Source: Gordius sp. MW1 (Eukaryota > Nematomorpha > Gordioida > Gordea > Gordiidae). Taken from it: a DNA stretch of 64,000 bases. The position numbers and the translations under genes are program-made. The DNA is taken from positions 1,922,001 to 1,986,000 of the forward strand of contig OZ038529.1 in the NCBI GenBank assembly GCA_964036665.1, given 5' to 3'. Shown here piece by piece: positions 10,576-22,413 of this stretch; the stretch's first letter is position 1; each line of letters opens with the position of its first letter. Below the pieces are notes generated by a model, which saw only the letters and a program-made list of their open reading frames with translations, ran no database searches and had not been told where the DNA came from.

Positions 10576-11451
10576 AGATTTTATTAATTTAATAAGTTTT
10601 TGTTTAATCGAACTTTGAATAAAATTTACCCCCCCCCCCCCTTCCCCCTTAATTATATATTTATTTTGGGGTAATTTTTTTTGCTGACCCGACAAGAAAA
10701 AAGGGTGGGTTTTGGGGCAAAAGTTAGATTAATTCGCTCCTGATTTGGGTTTAAATTTTGTATTTGCAACCCTTTGGAAACAAGATGTTTAAAAGCATGG
10801 TATAATAAGTTAATGATTGAGAGATTTAATCTTATGAAAAAAGTTATTTTTAAATAACTTTTTGGTTTTAGCTAGCCTTTAATAAGCTTTACTATACCTG
10901 TCCTCTTTATTAATACAACTTTTTTTATTCATTAGCTTAAAACTATTTATTTTGCCGATATAACATTATTAGTTTACTTTCAAATATAATAATTCTAGCA
11001 GAGAGGAAATCAATGGGAAAAGTCAATTCTTAAAATCGATAATTCTAATCAAAAGGTACCCTCCCCCCCTCCCTATTTTATATGCCAAGGTTAAACTACA
11101 TTTTATTACCCTACCCCTATCTTACCCTCTTATCCGCCACCGCTGACTTGGCATTATTAATATTCCCCCCACTTTCTTGTATTGTGATCTAAACATCAAC
11201 AATTTAGAAATAAAAATAAGTCAGTGCCACCACGACACACGCAGGCACAATATTTATTGGATTAAAATCTTCAAATTTTGAAAGCATTATACTTTAACTT
11301 TAATCAGTAAATTGGTATACTATTTTGGTTAATTGATCAGGTGTTTATAAAGTACATCCACAATTATTATGACCCCCAAAATCATCCCTACTTCATGACG
11401 TCATACAGGGTTACTGTAAAATGCAACAATGCGAATAATCTTTCATATATA
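10576..11451. other. AT-rich DNA, nothing recognised
   Basis: There are C-runs near 10629 and 11064 but no gene or clear element. Confidence 0.5.
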
Positions 11452-11591
11452 AAATGGGCCTAGCCAGCATAGGAATTTGAGGGGGGCAAAAATGATTATG
11501 AGAGAGGTAAAATAATATTTTTTGATAATTTAAAACTTCAAAGAGTTTTTGGATTTATAGGGGGCAGCCGCCCCTCCTTGATCCACCCAAT
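11452..11591 (+). mobile_element. MITE of the CATGGGCGTAGCCAG family, degenerate
   Basis: It starts ATGGGCCTAGCCAGCA and carries the family's GGGGGGCAAAAATGATTA and GGGGGCAGCCGCCCCTCC blocks. The right terminal repeat has decayed. Confidence 0.6.
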
Positions 11592-11682
11592 TAATAAAAT
11601 ATAAAACATTATGTGAATTGGTTTAAATAATTTTTTAGTTTATAAAAATTTTTAATTCAAGGAAGACGAAAATATTTTTTCA

Positions 11683-12012
11683 GGATGGTTAAAATTACCT
11701 AAACTCAGTTTTTTTCGTGATTTAAAGTTTTCCAAATTCACTTAAATACTCTAGAGGGCCCTTAAATCCACATTATTTAAGAGTCTTATTAAAAGATGTC
11801 AAAAGCCAGCAAATTGAATTATAATAGGATTAGCCTAATTTCTCTACACATTATCAAGGATAGTTAAAATTACCTAAACTCATTTCTTTTCGTGATTTAA
11901 AATTTTCCAAATTCACTTAAATACTCTAGAGGGCCCTTAAATCCAAATTATTTAAGAGTCTTATTAAAAAATAAAAAGCCAGCAAATTGAATTATACTAG
12001 GATTAGCCTAAT
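11683..12012 (+). repeat. Tandem duplication of a 175-bp unit
   Basis: Copies start at 11683 and 11858 with GGATGGTTAAAATTACC and GGATAGTTAAAATTACC, and end in GGATTAGCCTAAT. They differ at only a few positions, so the duplication is young. No coding frame. Confidence 0.85.
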
Positions 12013-12558
12013 GGGCTCAGCCAAGGGCGGAGGGCAGGGAGGAGTGGCTGTCCCTCCCCTCTAAATCTAATATGCAGTTTATGGACTCACTTTCCATTTT
12101 CCGATGTCTTATCACGCACCGAATGTCTTGCACCGAATGTCTTGTCACGCTTTTCGTCGTGTTTACCACTGAAACCGCTTGGAAGTAAGTTCGATATTCG
12201 GGGAGGCCAATTTTTTTAATTAAATGGAATTTGCATTTAATACCCCCCCTATAGGCAATTTCGCCCCTTCCCACCTTTCTCGCCCATAAATTGCATAGCA
12301 AATATGCTACTTTTATACAGAGTATAGAAGATTTTCCCCTTCCCTTCCCCTCCTCCTTCCCCTCCCCCTTCCCCTTCCCACGAGGGCCGAAGGACTGAGT
12401 TTTATTTCTATGCATGATTATAGATTGACCGGGGCAATAACCCACCTAGGCTTAAGTTGATGAGTTGGTTGAGAGAGTATTTTTGTGTCGTTGTAGCGTA
12501 TGTTCAGAGTTATTGTAAACTTAAGTGTAAATTAATTTTTATAAGCTGTCCTCAAAAT
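12013..12558. other. Intergenic DNA upstream of the GTPBP2-like gene
   Basis: It holds a partial copy of the CATGGGCG-type MITE (12010-12065), a GTTCGATATTC box near 12190 that may come from a SINE, and a pyrimidine-rich tract at 12330-12380. The frame of the proposed first Met stays open for some distance upstream, so a longer N-terminus is possible. Confidence 0.45.
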
Positions 12559-15500
12559 ATGCTTAATTTTAATGATAAATTGCCTCCAGAGGTACATTTT
12601 ATTTGCATATAGTTATTTATAGAATTTTAGATAGAAGAGGGAAATATTGAATATAAGGTAATTTTTTATATTTTTGTTTATCCATTTCATCAATTATTTA
12701 GTTAAAACTTGTTAAGCCAACTAAATTAAGATTGGAGCACCTTGTAACACAAATGAATTGGAGACTAAGAGAAGGAAATGGTGAAGCCATTTATGAACTT
12801 GGAGTACAAGATCAAGGATACTTTGCAGGTAGAAATTGAATTTGTTGATTCATTTATTTGAACTTTTTAAGGATTGACTAAAGAAGAAATGGATGAATCT
12901 AAAGCAACATTAGCTCTAATGGCTCAACAGTTAGGGGCATCTTTACAAATCCTTAGGGAAAAGGTTTTGCAAGATTCTGATATAAACAATAATATAACCA
13001 ATGGCAATCATATAACATGGAATCATCATCCATCTTCTCAAAATGATTTAAATTATCAGCCCAAGTATGTTTGTGAAATGTTAGTCAGAAAGGTTTCTGA
13101 TGATCAACCAGTAATTATCAATTTATCACTATAATTAATGTTGTTTTAAGAACCATTTATCAATAATTTTTTTGACCTTAATAGTTTATTGATCTCAGGG
13201 TGGCAGTTTTAGGAAACCATGGTTCAGGTAAAAGTACTCTTATAGGTGTACTTACTCGAGGAGAAACTGATGATGGCCAAGGCAAAGCAAGGTTAAACTT
13301 ATTGAGACATGCCCATGAAATAGAATCTGGAAGAACATCTTGTATTAGCATAGATGTTGTTGGCTACAATGACACTGGCCAAGTAGCCTTTCGATTTTTA
13401 TACTTATTTAAATATTAACTTTTAAATGATTTTTAAAAGGTTTCTAATTTATTAAAACAGATATGTTTTAAAATTTTGTGTGTTTTCTTAAGACAGTCAA
13501 TTATACTGGTAGACGTACCATTGAAGAGATCTTTGAACAATCGACGAAATTGATAACTTTTCTAGACTTGGCAGGGTTTCATAAATATCAAAAAACCACC
13601 ATGTTTGGCCTAACAACTTACGCCCCTGACTTTGTCATGTTAGTTGTTGATTCCAATTGTGGTTTAGGTAAAGTATATGAATTGTAAAAATTATAATTTT
13701 TTGACCTATTAGTTGGAACTTCGAAAGAACATTTAGGTTTTGCAGTTGCTTTGAATCTTCCCATCTTTATTGTAGTCACAAAAGTTGATTTGGACTCAAC
13801 ACCCAACAGAACTTTGGAAAGTTTGGAAATGGTTCTAACTTCTCTGGAGTGCGTTAAGGTACCCTTTCGCGTACGATCCAAGGATCAAGCTATAACAGCT
13901 GCTTTCAACCTGGCCCGTGGTAACGTTGTACCCATAATACAAGTTAGTAATGTAACTGGTGAGGGTCTTGACATTTTGCACAGCTTTCTACAAGTTTTAC
14001 CCCCTCCACCCTCTTACGCTCACACTCAATTGTCACCAATTACAAAATCAGGCCTAGATGATCTTCTCCATGAAGAGCAATCCATGGATTTTGCTGAATT
14101 TCAGGTTTTTCTCATTTGATAAAAAGCAAAATTTGAAATGTTAAAAAAAGAAGTGTCATTTCTCACAATTAAGATTTGAAAAATCAAACTCGTCACTTAC
14201 ATGGGTGCAGCCAGGATTGGATTTAGAGGGGGGCAATAATAATTTAGGGAGGGGCAAAATATGTCTTTAAAATTAACCGTAATTATATGAAAATTTTAGG
14301 ATTTAGAGGGGGCTCCCTTCCATCCCCTGACAATGCCCATGGTAACCCATTGTGGTTGGTTTTATACAGCAGTTTAACTTAGAAATTCATCTAAAGATCA
14401 AAGGTTAGATTTGTTGGTAGTTTGCTGCCTGATTCAATTTTTCAACTAAATTGCCCGCCCGAACTCTCTTAAGTGGTTGCCCGGGCTCGCCTGTATCATC
14501 AGAATTGCCCGGCCCTAAATGATGTATTTTAATATTTTTAGCATTAATATCGTTATCTTTTTCAAAAAATTTTATTTACATTTATGATTTTTATTGGATA
14601 GGATTAACAAACATTATACAATCAAATAAAAAGTGACAAATTATACACTAAAATAATATAGTACTTTAGTTTAAAAACATCATTGAGTCCGAATTGCCCG
14701 AATCTCGGTGCTTGCCTGGGCCCGCTCGAAAGTTAACACAGTTGCCCGGGCCGGGCGAGCAGGTTCAAGCAGCGGGTGCCGAGTTTTTTTTTGTCTCTGC
14801 TAAAGATATTGTTATCTAGGGATGTTTAAACCAGAGACCAGATCACTCGGCCCGCTGCCCGAACAGACCCTGCCCACGGGCCGGGCCGGACAATTTTAAA
14901 TTTTTATTTTCGGGCGGGCGGCACGAAGATAGGATTCGGGCTTAATAAGATTTTTTAAATAGTTTATTATTTTGTTACTTTTTATTTTATTGCATATTAA
15001 AATGCTAAAAAAGTAAAGAAACTTGATTTCGCCATCACAAAGTTTCTCCAATTAACCTTTATCATTCCCTTATCATTCGTCGCTTTCCCTAAGTTAATAC
15101 TTATTTTCATGATAAAAAATTTCTATACCTTTCTTTTTTTGCTTTAAGTTAAAAGAATTATCCATAAATTGCATTTAAATTCTATTGATAAATTATTGTC
15201 TTTTTATCAAAAAAGTAAGTTTTAACAGAGCACAGATTGACTAATTGAACTAATTTTATTCATCAAGAAGTTTATTTATGGTTAGGGCAAACGGGTTAAT
15301 TCAAAAGGGGAGTATAATTTTGTTTATTGTAATGTTATTTATTAAATATGTAACCTTTAAACTTAATTACAAAATTGCTACATAAATATTTTCATGGACT
15401 TGTTTTATTAAATATGCCATTTATTTAATGCTTATTTTTTAATTGTGGTTGAAAGAATTTGAGATCGCAAAATTTCGGGCCTAACAGGCAAATTTAATAT

Positions 15501-18136
15501 TTCGGGCCGGGCAGTTCGGGCAGCTTTAATGTTTCGGGCGGGCACCTAGAAGGTTCGGGCGGGCAATGAAGTTAACAAATTGAACGGGGCCGAGTTCGGG
15601 CGTAAAATTCCTAACAAATCTGACCTCTGGTTTAAACTTCAAAATTATCATTGATACACTAAGGATGACTAATCAAACATGGAGACATTCAATTTATTTG
15701 CCTCATTGTTACCATATAATATGCAGGCAGATGTTTTCATTAATTTTGTATTTTTCTTAAAACTAAGAAATGAGGCCAATTTTTGTTTTACCCAAAGCTT
15801 TTAGTCTGAAATATTTTTGTTTTTAACTCGAGTCAGACACGAAGGTTCGATACCCGGATGCTCTGTTTATTTTCAATCAACTTTTAAAATATAAATTAGC
15901 TTATCCACACTTTGATTTAGCCAGCAAACCCACTTATAGACAGGGGTGTAGCCAGCATTGGAATTAGAGGGGGAGCATTAATGTATTTAGGGACGGGCAA
16001 AATGATCATTTTTTGAAATTTTAGCCATAATTTTCATAAATTTCTACAAATTAATGGATTTTCCCCACCCATTGGTGACGCCCATGCTTACAGAGCTATT
16101 TGTGAGTCTCGTCTATTTTCCCACGTTTTAGATTGACGAAACGTTCTTGATAGAGGGCTTGGAGGGTATCGTAGTGAGTGGAATAATGAGCCGGGGCACT
16201 GCTTTCGAAGGCAATACCGTCTTACTGGGTCCCTTCGAAGATGCTTCCTTTCAACCTGCCTCTATCAAATCCATCCACCGCTGCAGAATGATCCGGAAAT
16301 GCGTTAGGGCTGGGGACTGTGCCACCCTCGCCCTAACCTTGGACCCCACCTCTAGGTCTAAAGTGAAAAAGGTTTGTTAGTATACCGTGACCGTGAGAGT
16401 TTTATTCGTTATGCTACTTTCTTAAACTTAATCTGAGGCATTTCTCGACTTTAGTCGTTTAAATGCCGGCAAATTCATAGTAGTCTTGTAAATATGGCTA
16501 CCATTTTTACAACACTAATATCTCTTCCTTTCTTCATCTCTTCCACTCCCGCCCTTCTATCTATCCAAGCACACATGAAGGGGGCTGGAGTGGAGGAGAA
16601 TAGGTGAAAGGAGAGAGATATGTGTTAGTAAAATCGTGTACGCAGTATGAACTTAATGTACTCCGTTTTCCAGACATCGTGGGACGAATTTTGATAAGGA
16701 GAAGGGTTTACGCAAAAGCTTATTAATTTGAACATAAGGGTGATTTGAAAAAAATAAAATAATGGACGTATAGATGATATTTAATCTACAGGACTAAATT
16801 AATATATTTTTATATAAATTAAAAATGTGTGGCAATTGAGCCTCAAAAAGGGTAAAATGGGCATTTTTTGCACCTTCAACCTCGTTTACCTAAAAAAGGT
16901 AATTGGAAAAAAACTAAAAACATATTATTATTCAGCGCAAAATTCTCATCAAATTAAATAATCTGAAAGCGGGATAGAATCACAAAGTCAATATTTGTAG
17001 AGCTATGTATTAGTCTATGGAGACGCAGTGCATTCTCTATTAGATAGACGAATGAAATGGTTTGTATTATTTTACAACATAAAGGGTATGGTTCTCCTAG
17101 ATCCGGATGTCAAGCCCGTGGCGCGATTCACTTTCACCGCCCAAATCCACCTCTTGTTTCACCCCACTTCCATTACTCCCGGCTTCCAAAGCACCGTTCA
17201 CGTCATGAACGTTCGGCAAACGGCTGTCATTGAAGACCTCAGCAAAGTAGGGGCTGCCGAGAGACAACAAATTCCGTTGGATATGTTAATTTATTTTTTA
17301 ATGTAAGGGGCAAATGCCCCTCCTCCTGGGGACCTCTAAGTGTCGTGCCCGTTAGTGTTGTAAAAACGCTTGTGTTTGGTCGATCTTTGGTTTCAGTCAA
17401 GTAAACTTAAACAGACCAAAAATTTGACCAAAAAGCCTCAAACCTTCGGTCTATTTATGCTACTAAGAAAAACATATATAATTCATTTTAAATTAGCAAT
17501 TACATTTAAGTCTTTTTTTAATTAATCTGTAAGGCCCGAAACCCGACATTTTATCAAATTAATTTTTGCCGAAAACATGGAAATATTTTATGTCATTAGA
17601 TCTCAATAGTCTCTATTTTAAAAATATCTGAAATAATTTAATTTCAAATCTTTTTGGATTCTTGGCCTCTTTTAAAAGAGGGGGAGAAAATATGTTACAT
17701 ATATAACGCTTTCTTTTTAATTATATTTTAGTTGTAGTATTTTAAACTAATAGTATTAAATCAAAAAAAGAGTGGTATGGGATTATATGGTAGAAAATGT
17801 TACGTTATATTAATTGGTGTATGTGAAATTATACACAGTTTTTAATGTTTTTTTATTCTCTATATATTGTAGCCTTGCCTGAAGACAGGTCAATCAGGCA
17901 CAGCTACTTTTAGGTTCATCAAACACCCCGTTTACCTCAGGGTCGGGTGCAAGCTGATAATTCGAGAAGGCTCTACCAAGGGAATAGGTCATGTGACCAG
18001 CTTATACCCCGCGACTGAACAGCGGAGCGAGCACGTGACAACAGCGACTAGTCACGTAAAAAAACATAGCCACTTTAGGCGTCCGGTCAACAAAAAGGCA
18101 AAAGTGCAAAAAGGTGGATTACCACCTTTAGGTTGA
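12559..18136 (+). CDS. GTPBP2: GTP-binding protein 2-like translational GTPase (ten exons)
   Basis: Exons: 12559-12591, 12631-12657, 12702-12828, 12872-13110, 13185-13382, 13493-13667, 13713-14104, 16132-16371, 17085-17246, 17873-18136. All introns are GT-AG and all phases agree; the total is 1857 nt, 618 aa. The G domain shows G1 GNHGSGKST, G3 DLAG (ITFLDLAGFHKY) and G4 TKVD. EF-Tu-like domains 2 and 3 follow (VVSGIMSRG; VMNVRQTAVIE; REGSTKGIGHVT). Vertebrate GTPBP2 is of similar length, and the LPPE...EEGNIEYKLKLV start matches that branch better than GTPBP1. The family is linked to ribosome rescue and quality control with Pelota. Two introns are swollen by MITEs. The start Met is the least certain point. 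Confidence 0.93.
14208..14342 (+). mobile_element. MITE of the CATGGGCG family in GTPBP2 intron 7
   Basis: Starts CATGGGTGCAGCCAGGATT and ends AATGCCCATGG, with the internal GGGGGGCAATAATAATTTAGG block. It is older than most copies. Confidence 0.75.
14440..14785. mobile_element. GC-subterminal repeat element, probably hAT-like
   Basis: AT-rich core bounded by clusters of GCCCG/GCCCGGGC motifs in inverse orientation on the two sides (14450-14520 and 14690-14765). Ends are not sharply defined. Confidence 0.45.
14823..15639. mobile_element. TIR element with GC-rich subterminal repeats in GTPBP2 intron 7
   Basis: Ends carry GTTTAAACCAGAG and its complement CTCTGGTTTAAAC. Inside each end are many GCCCG/CGGGC repeats around an AT-rich core without coding potential. 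This layout is usual for non-autonomous hAT elements. Confidence 0.6.
15945..16088 (+). mobile_element. MITE of the CATGGGCG family in GTPBP2 intron 7
   Basis: Starts GGGGTGTAGCCAGCATTGG and ends TGACGCCCATGC. It lies 44 bases before the acceptor of exon 8. Confidence 0.7.
16440..17015. repeat. Dispersed repeat in GTPBP2 intron 8
   Basis: A CCACTCCCGCCC block, an inverted AGTGGAGGAG block and an AGTCA-ATTTGTAGA-type end recur in the same order at about 18840-19200. Ends and class are unclear. Confidence 0.45.
17352..17465 (+). mobile_element. Partial MITE of the TAGTGTTGTAAAAACG family
   Basis: The left terminal repeat and a GTCGATCTTTGGTTT segment are present in GTPBP2 intron 9; the right end is lost. 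Confidence 0.6.
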
Positions 18137-18428
18137 TTTTTATCCCGACAACTAGTCTCACGCGAAATCTACTCGAAACGAAAAAAATACTTTTCAAAAT
18201 TCGCATTTAAATCGTTTATTCTCTAAACTATACCCCCAAAAATTGATAATTAATAATTGATTTTAGCAGCTATATTTAAATTTAATGTATTTTTATCCAA
18301 TTTTAACTCTAAATTTGGTCGTTGGAGCTTTATGGATGAATATATTTATTAATATAATTGTTTCATATGTATATATGTGTAGTTTATACAAGGTTTGTTT
18401 ATAATATATCTTATATATAAAATTGTTA

Positions 18429-18434
18429 AATAAA
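18429..18434 (+). terminator. Possible poly(A) signal of the GTPBP2-like gene
   Basis: The sequence AATAAA lies about 290 bases after the stop codon. AT-rich DNA makes chance matches common. Confidence 0.35.
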
Positions 18435-18439
18435 ATCAA

Positions 18440-19483
18440 TACGTATTTAAGAGTGTTTAAAAGAATAATCGAAATAAGAATATTGCCTTAAACATTAAAA
18501 TGTTAAAATTATTAATATAAACGTTATTTATGAGATGTAAGCCCTTATTCATTCCATTACAAAAAACACCCTATTATATTATAAGTTTTTTTAAGTTAAT
18601 CAAGTCTACAAAAAAACATCCCCTCTTAGAGATTTCACGCTGAACATCAATTGTTTTTAATTTTTTACAAAACCAGATTTTGTGATAAATGAGGTTAAAT
18701 GTGCAAATAAAGGCTTTTAACGTTTTGTGTGTCCATATTCCCGCGCCATTGTTAAATTAATTTGTAATACTATTAATATCTATCGGACCTTAATTTTATT
18801 TTTTTTCATTATTACTTTTAGTTTTATCTGCGTTTATCTAAACCTCCTCCTCACAGAGCTTGCCACTGAGTCTTGGAAAGCAGAGTACATAACATACTAA
18901 CATTTTACACTCTCTCCCCCTACTTATTCTCCATCTCCTCCACTCCCGCCCCCTTCTTGTGTGTTACGCTTGGCAAGATATGGGGGCGGGATTGGAAAAG
19001 AAGGAGAAAAAAGGGAGAAAGTGATTTTTAGTAAACTTCGCAAAAAATGCACTATGGACTCGGATGCACTCTATTTTCCAGGACATTATGGGAGGAATTT
19101 TAATGCCGTGAGGGGGTTCAGTTACCCGATAAAACTAAAAATAGAGGTGAGATAAAATAATCACAGAGTCAGCATTTGTAGACCTGTGTTATTATGTTAT
19201 TATTTTTTCGTTGAAATTAATTGTAAGGTTTTTATCGATCGGATTAACTCCCTTATTCCTTTGATTACATAATACTTAGGCATATTATAAACTTAAAATA
19301 GTGGTATAACTTGTTTAGCATATTTATAAAGTTGACTAATTACATTTTACTATCATTTGGTACATTGCGAGGAGGCATCAAAGGCGGATGGAAATATATT
19401 TTAGCTCGAAAGCATAACCGATCAAAAGTTAACTTTTTAGAATAGAACTAAATGCTTATAATGAAATACTTAAAATCTGAGTA
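18440..19483. other. Intergenic DNA with second copy of the dispersed repeat
   Basis: 18840-19200 matches the repeat at 16440-17015. The frame at 18961-19155 lies inside this repeat and is not a gene. Confidence 0.45.
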
Positions 19484-19491
19484 GTGCCTGC

Positions 19492-19659
19492 CATGGGCGT
19501 AGCCAGCATTGGAATTAGAGGGGGACAATAATGATTTAGGGAGGGGCAAAAATATCATTTTTTAAAATTTTAGGCATAATTTCAATAAATTCTAACAAAT
19601 TTTTGGATTTAGAGGGGGGCAGCCGCCCCTCCCTGCCCCCCCCCTTGGCTACGCCCATG
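19492..19659 (+). mobile_element. Intact MITE, CATGGGCGTAGCCAG family, 8-bp target duplication
   Basis: 168-bp element with inverted ends CATGGGCGTAGCCAG / TGGCTACGCCCATG. The octamer GTGCCTGC flanks it on both sides (19484-19491, 19660-19667). An 8-bp duplication fits mobilisation by a hAT transposase. Confidence 0.92.
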
Positions 19660-20165
19660 GTGCCTGCCAAGTTCTTTTACCAGGTTTTTAAGTGAGGCCC
19701 AAAAGTTTGGGAGAAAGAGTCGGAATGGGAGAGTGACTTGTATTAACAAAGTGTGCCTTTGCGTAATTATATTTAAATTGAAAAAGAAGGTGGCTTTTAT
19801 TAGAAATGGTTAGAAGTATTACTTTGTCAATGCCAGGAAGAATTGCAAAAAAAATATAAAATATATTTGAACTTAATACAATACCATTTTGACAAAAGTC
19901 AAATTTCTACCTACCTCAAATTATGACCACGTTTTCCACATTATTATTAAATATATACCTCGCTTAATGCACTTCGATTTTTATAATTGTCGATAGGCGG
20001 TTTTTCTAACTCACACGGATGGTTTTGCCTACAACTTTATTAAGACATGATTGTTACAACAATGTAAAATAAGCAAACAAGATTTTGATAAGTATAGCAG
20101 AGAAAAATGTTATGATAAATAATATAATAGGAGCCATAGAAATCTTCTCGTTGAAACTGAGCAAA

Positions 20166-20787
20166 TTAGCACCTACAGCATTGACATCCATAATCATCTC
20201 TAGCGTAGCCATGATGGCAGTGCAATGCACATCTTATGAACGGACAGCCTAATTTTGTAGTATATTATCAAATTTGACATCTAATATATTAATATAACAA
20301 ATACACTAGTGCTGTAGAAACGGCTGGGGATTGTTTGGTCAACCTTTGGCTTTAGTTGAATAAACATAAACAGACCAAAACCAAAAAACCTTTAATCTTT
20401 TAATGCGAATAAGAAAAGTAGACCAAAAAATCTGTGGTCTGTTTATGTTTAGTCGGCAAAAACCAATGGTCGACCAAACAAAACTCAGCCCCGTTTTTAC
20501 AACACTGAAATACACCGATTCTTTTTAAATTTAAAATAGTATATTATATAATAGTCTTCTACTCAATTTTTGTAATCCTTTTAAATTTTGTCAACTTTTA
20601 AAAATAAGACTATATGGCTCAAATGAATTACATAATATGCGATATTACGTCTAGGTCTCCAGATTGCTCTGGCACTTTCATCAGTAGGTGGAACGGCATC
20701 ATGTTCTGGTATATCAGCTTTACACGTATTACTCAACACCAACACTAAAGCTAAGGAGAATAGCAAACAAGCTCTAACTTTGTTCAT
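20166..20787 (-). CDS. Secreted antistasin-like cysteine-rich peptide, gene A
   Basis: Two coding exons, 20649-20787 and 20166-20248 (GT-AG, phase 1), give 73 aa. Residues 1-24 are a signal peptide (MNKVRACLLFSLALVLVL, likely cut after CKA). A Pro/acidic propeptide follows (DIPEHDAVPP) and ends in WRPRR. The second exon encodes a peptide with cysteines spaced C-x4-C-x3-C-x10-C-x-C-C-x-C, with GYARDDYGC before the last cluster. Spacing and the G..D..GC core match the antistasin fold, a serine-protease inhibitor module, with one extra Cys. Arg-Pro-Arg-Arg before the first Cys looks like a furin site. Function is inferred; an antimicrobial or other secreted role is possible. Confidence 0.88.
20307..20508. 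mobile_element. MITE of the TAGTGTTGTAAAAACG family in the intron of peptide gene A
   Basis: Inverted ends run TAGTGCTGTAGAAACGGCTG and complement, with GTTTGGTC and AAACATAAACAGACC blocks mirrored inside. Confidence 0.8.
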
Positions 20788-21172
20788 CTTATCTAATTAA
20801 GATATTAAACAAAATAATATCCATATAGCGTAATTTATAGTAGAATATGAAATGTCTATTGTAAAAAGTATATACCTAAAAAAGTAACAAGAATGTTAAC
20901 GCGATAATTATAGGCTTCCTGAGAAGCCTATAATTATTAAACTATTAAACTTGCATTTTCTATGACTATTTTCTGGTATCTTTATAAAAAAATAATAATT
21001 AAAAATGAGTCTCGAGAGTTTGCCAATGTTCGATAAACTTATAATTGAACAAAATTTTAAATCCTTAAATTATTATATATACCATCTGTCGGACATTACA
21101 TTAACTAATTTAATTAAAAAGCGCGCCATAAACATTTTAAAAAGGGTATAGTCAAAAAGTAAATTTACTTAC

Positions 21173-21311
21173 TTTCTTGAATATAAATAAAGAAGAGTGT
21201 ATGCAAACTTACAAAAGTGACCAATATATATATCCAGCTTATTAGAGAGATTTATTATTTTTTTAATAAGTGTGACCTTGCTTATGCAATTAAAATATTT
21301 TAATTAACATT
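21173..21311 (-). promoter_or_regulatory. Probable promoter and 5' noncoding exon of peptide gene A
   Basis: Read on the minus strand: a palindromic TTAATTAAAATATTTTAATT block (about 21288-21306), AAGGTCACA, a TATATATAT box near 21225-21235, then an exon-like stretch ending AAGAAA|gtaagt at 21173/21172. Equivalent blocks precede genes B and C. The acceptor would be the TAAG or TTAG just before the Met codon. Confidence 0.5.
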
Positions 21312-21611
21312 TAAGAATATCCTGCATTTTATCTCGCTAATTGACACTTCAATATATCATAAATAAGTCATCATTTAAATAAAAATACAAAACAACATCA
21401 TATGGTAGATTAATTAAACATGTGTAGAACTTTCGTAGTATAATATATCTCGCAAAATTTTTTTTATCTTAGATTTTATATTTAAGATTAGAGATGCTAT
21501 TTTAAACTCTGGTAACAAAATAATCAAACTTTCAAATAAAAGTCGAAACAAATAATTGAGTTAATAATAGGTACTGAGAATGCAAACTATAAACCGTGTT
21601 TGTAGCAGAGC

Positions 21612-22010
21612 TCAGATTTGTTAAACATTTTCTGCCCAAACTTGGCCTGGTCTAATTCTATAATTAAACCGCCCGCCCGGGACCGTCCGAATCCTTTAAA
21701 ATGTCCGCCCGGTCATACCCGAATTACTAGAGCTGTCCGAAAGGCCCGGTCCAAAATGATAGTTTTTGAAATATTAAGCAGTTATATCGTTATATTTTTC
21801 AATCGTTTTATTTTTTTGGACCTAAGATTAACAAATATTATATAATCAAATAAAAAAGTGAAAAAATAATACGCAGAAAAAAATAAATACATTAAATAAA
21901 AATATCATTGAACTTAAATTGACCTAAACTTAATATAATACCCCCCCCCCCCAAAAAAAAAATCTAAATTTACGACAGTTGCTCGGCCCGACCCGTCCCT
22001 TTCTAATAGT
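21612..22010. mobile_element. GC-subterminal element, hAT-like
   Basis: GCCCGCCCGGGAC-type motifs at the left and GCTCGGCCCGACCC at the right bound an AT-rich core, as in the elements at 14.4-15.6 kb. A C-run lies near 21941. Confidence 0.45.
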
Positions 22011-22413
22011 CCACAATCTCGGCCAATAAATCATTTCATATATTTTGTAGGGTGGTGTATATTGGATAGATCCAAAAAGCTTTGTTTTATCCCATTAAAA
22101 TCGTTTCTACTTTTTTGCTGGATCATGCGGGTTCAATTGTTGGACACTCGTCTCAATATTGTTAGTGGTTTGTTCCTCCGATTAAAGGCAACACTTCAGC
22201 TGGGACGGTTTAGCTAAAAAAAAGACGGGAACTTTAGGTTTATTAACTAAAGTTTCTTATAACGCTAATGATCACAAATTTGCTATCGTTACTAAAATCA
22301 ATGGCACACATTAGAACGAGGTAAAAACAACTAAGTAGCATTGGTACTGGAATAGGAACATTTATTTTAAGTTTTTTACTAAATTGCAATTATAAAAGTT
22401 TTTTTAGTAATAA

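Noticed and set aside
18961-19155. 64-residue plus-strand frame
   Set aside because: It lies in a dispersed repeat also found in a GTPBP2 intron.
20581-20787. A 68-residue open frame as the whole gene for peptide A
   Set aside because: Translation past 20649 runs through a gtaata donor into intron; the spliced Cys-rich exon at 20166-20248 fits in phase and is conserved in two paralogues.
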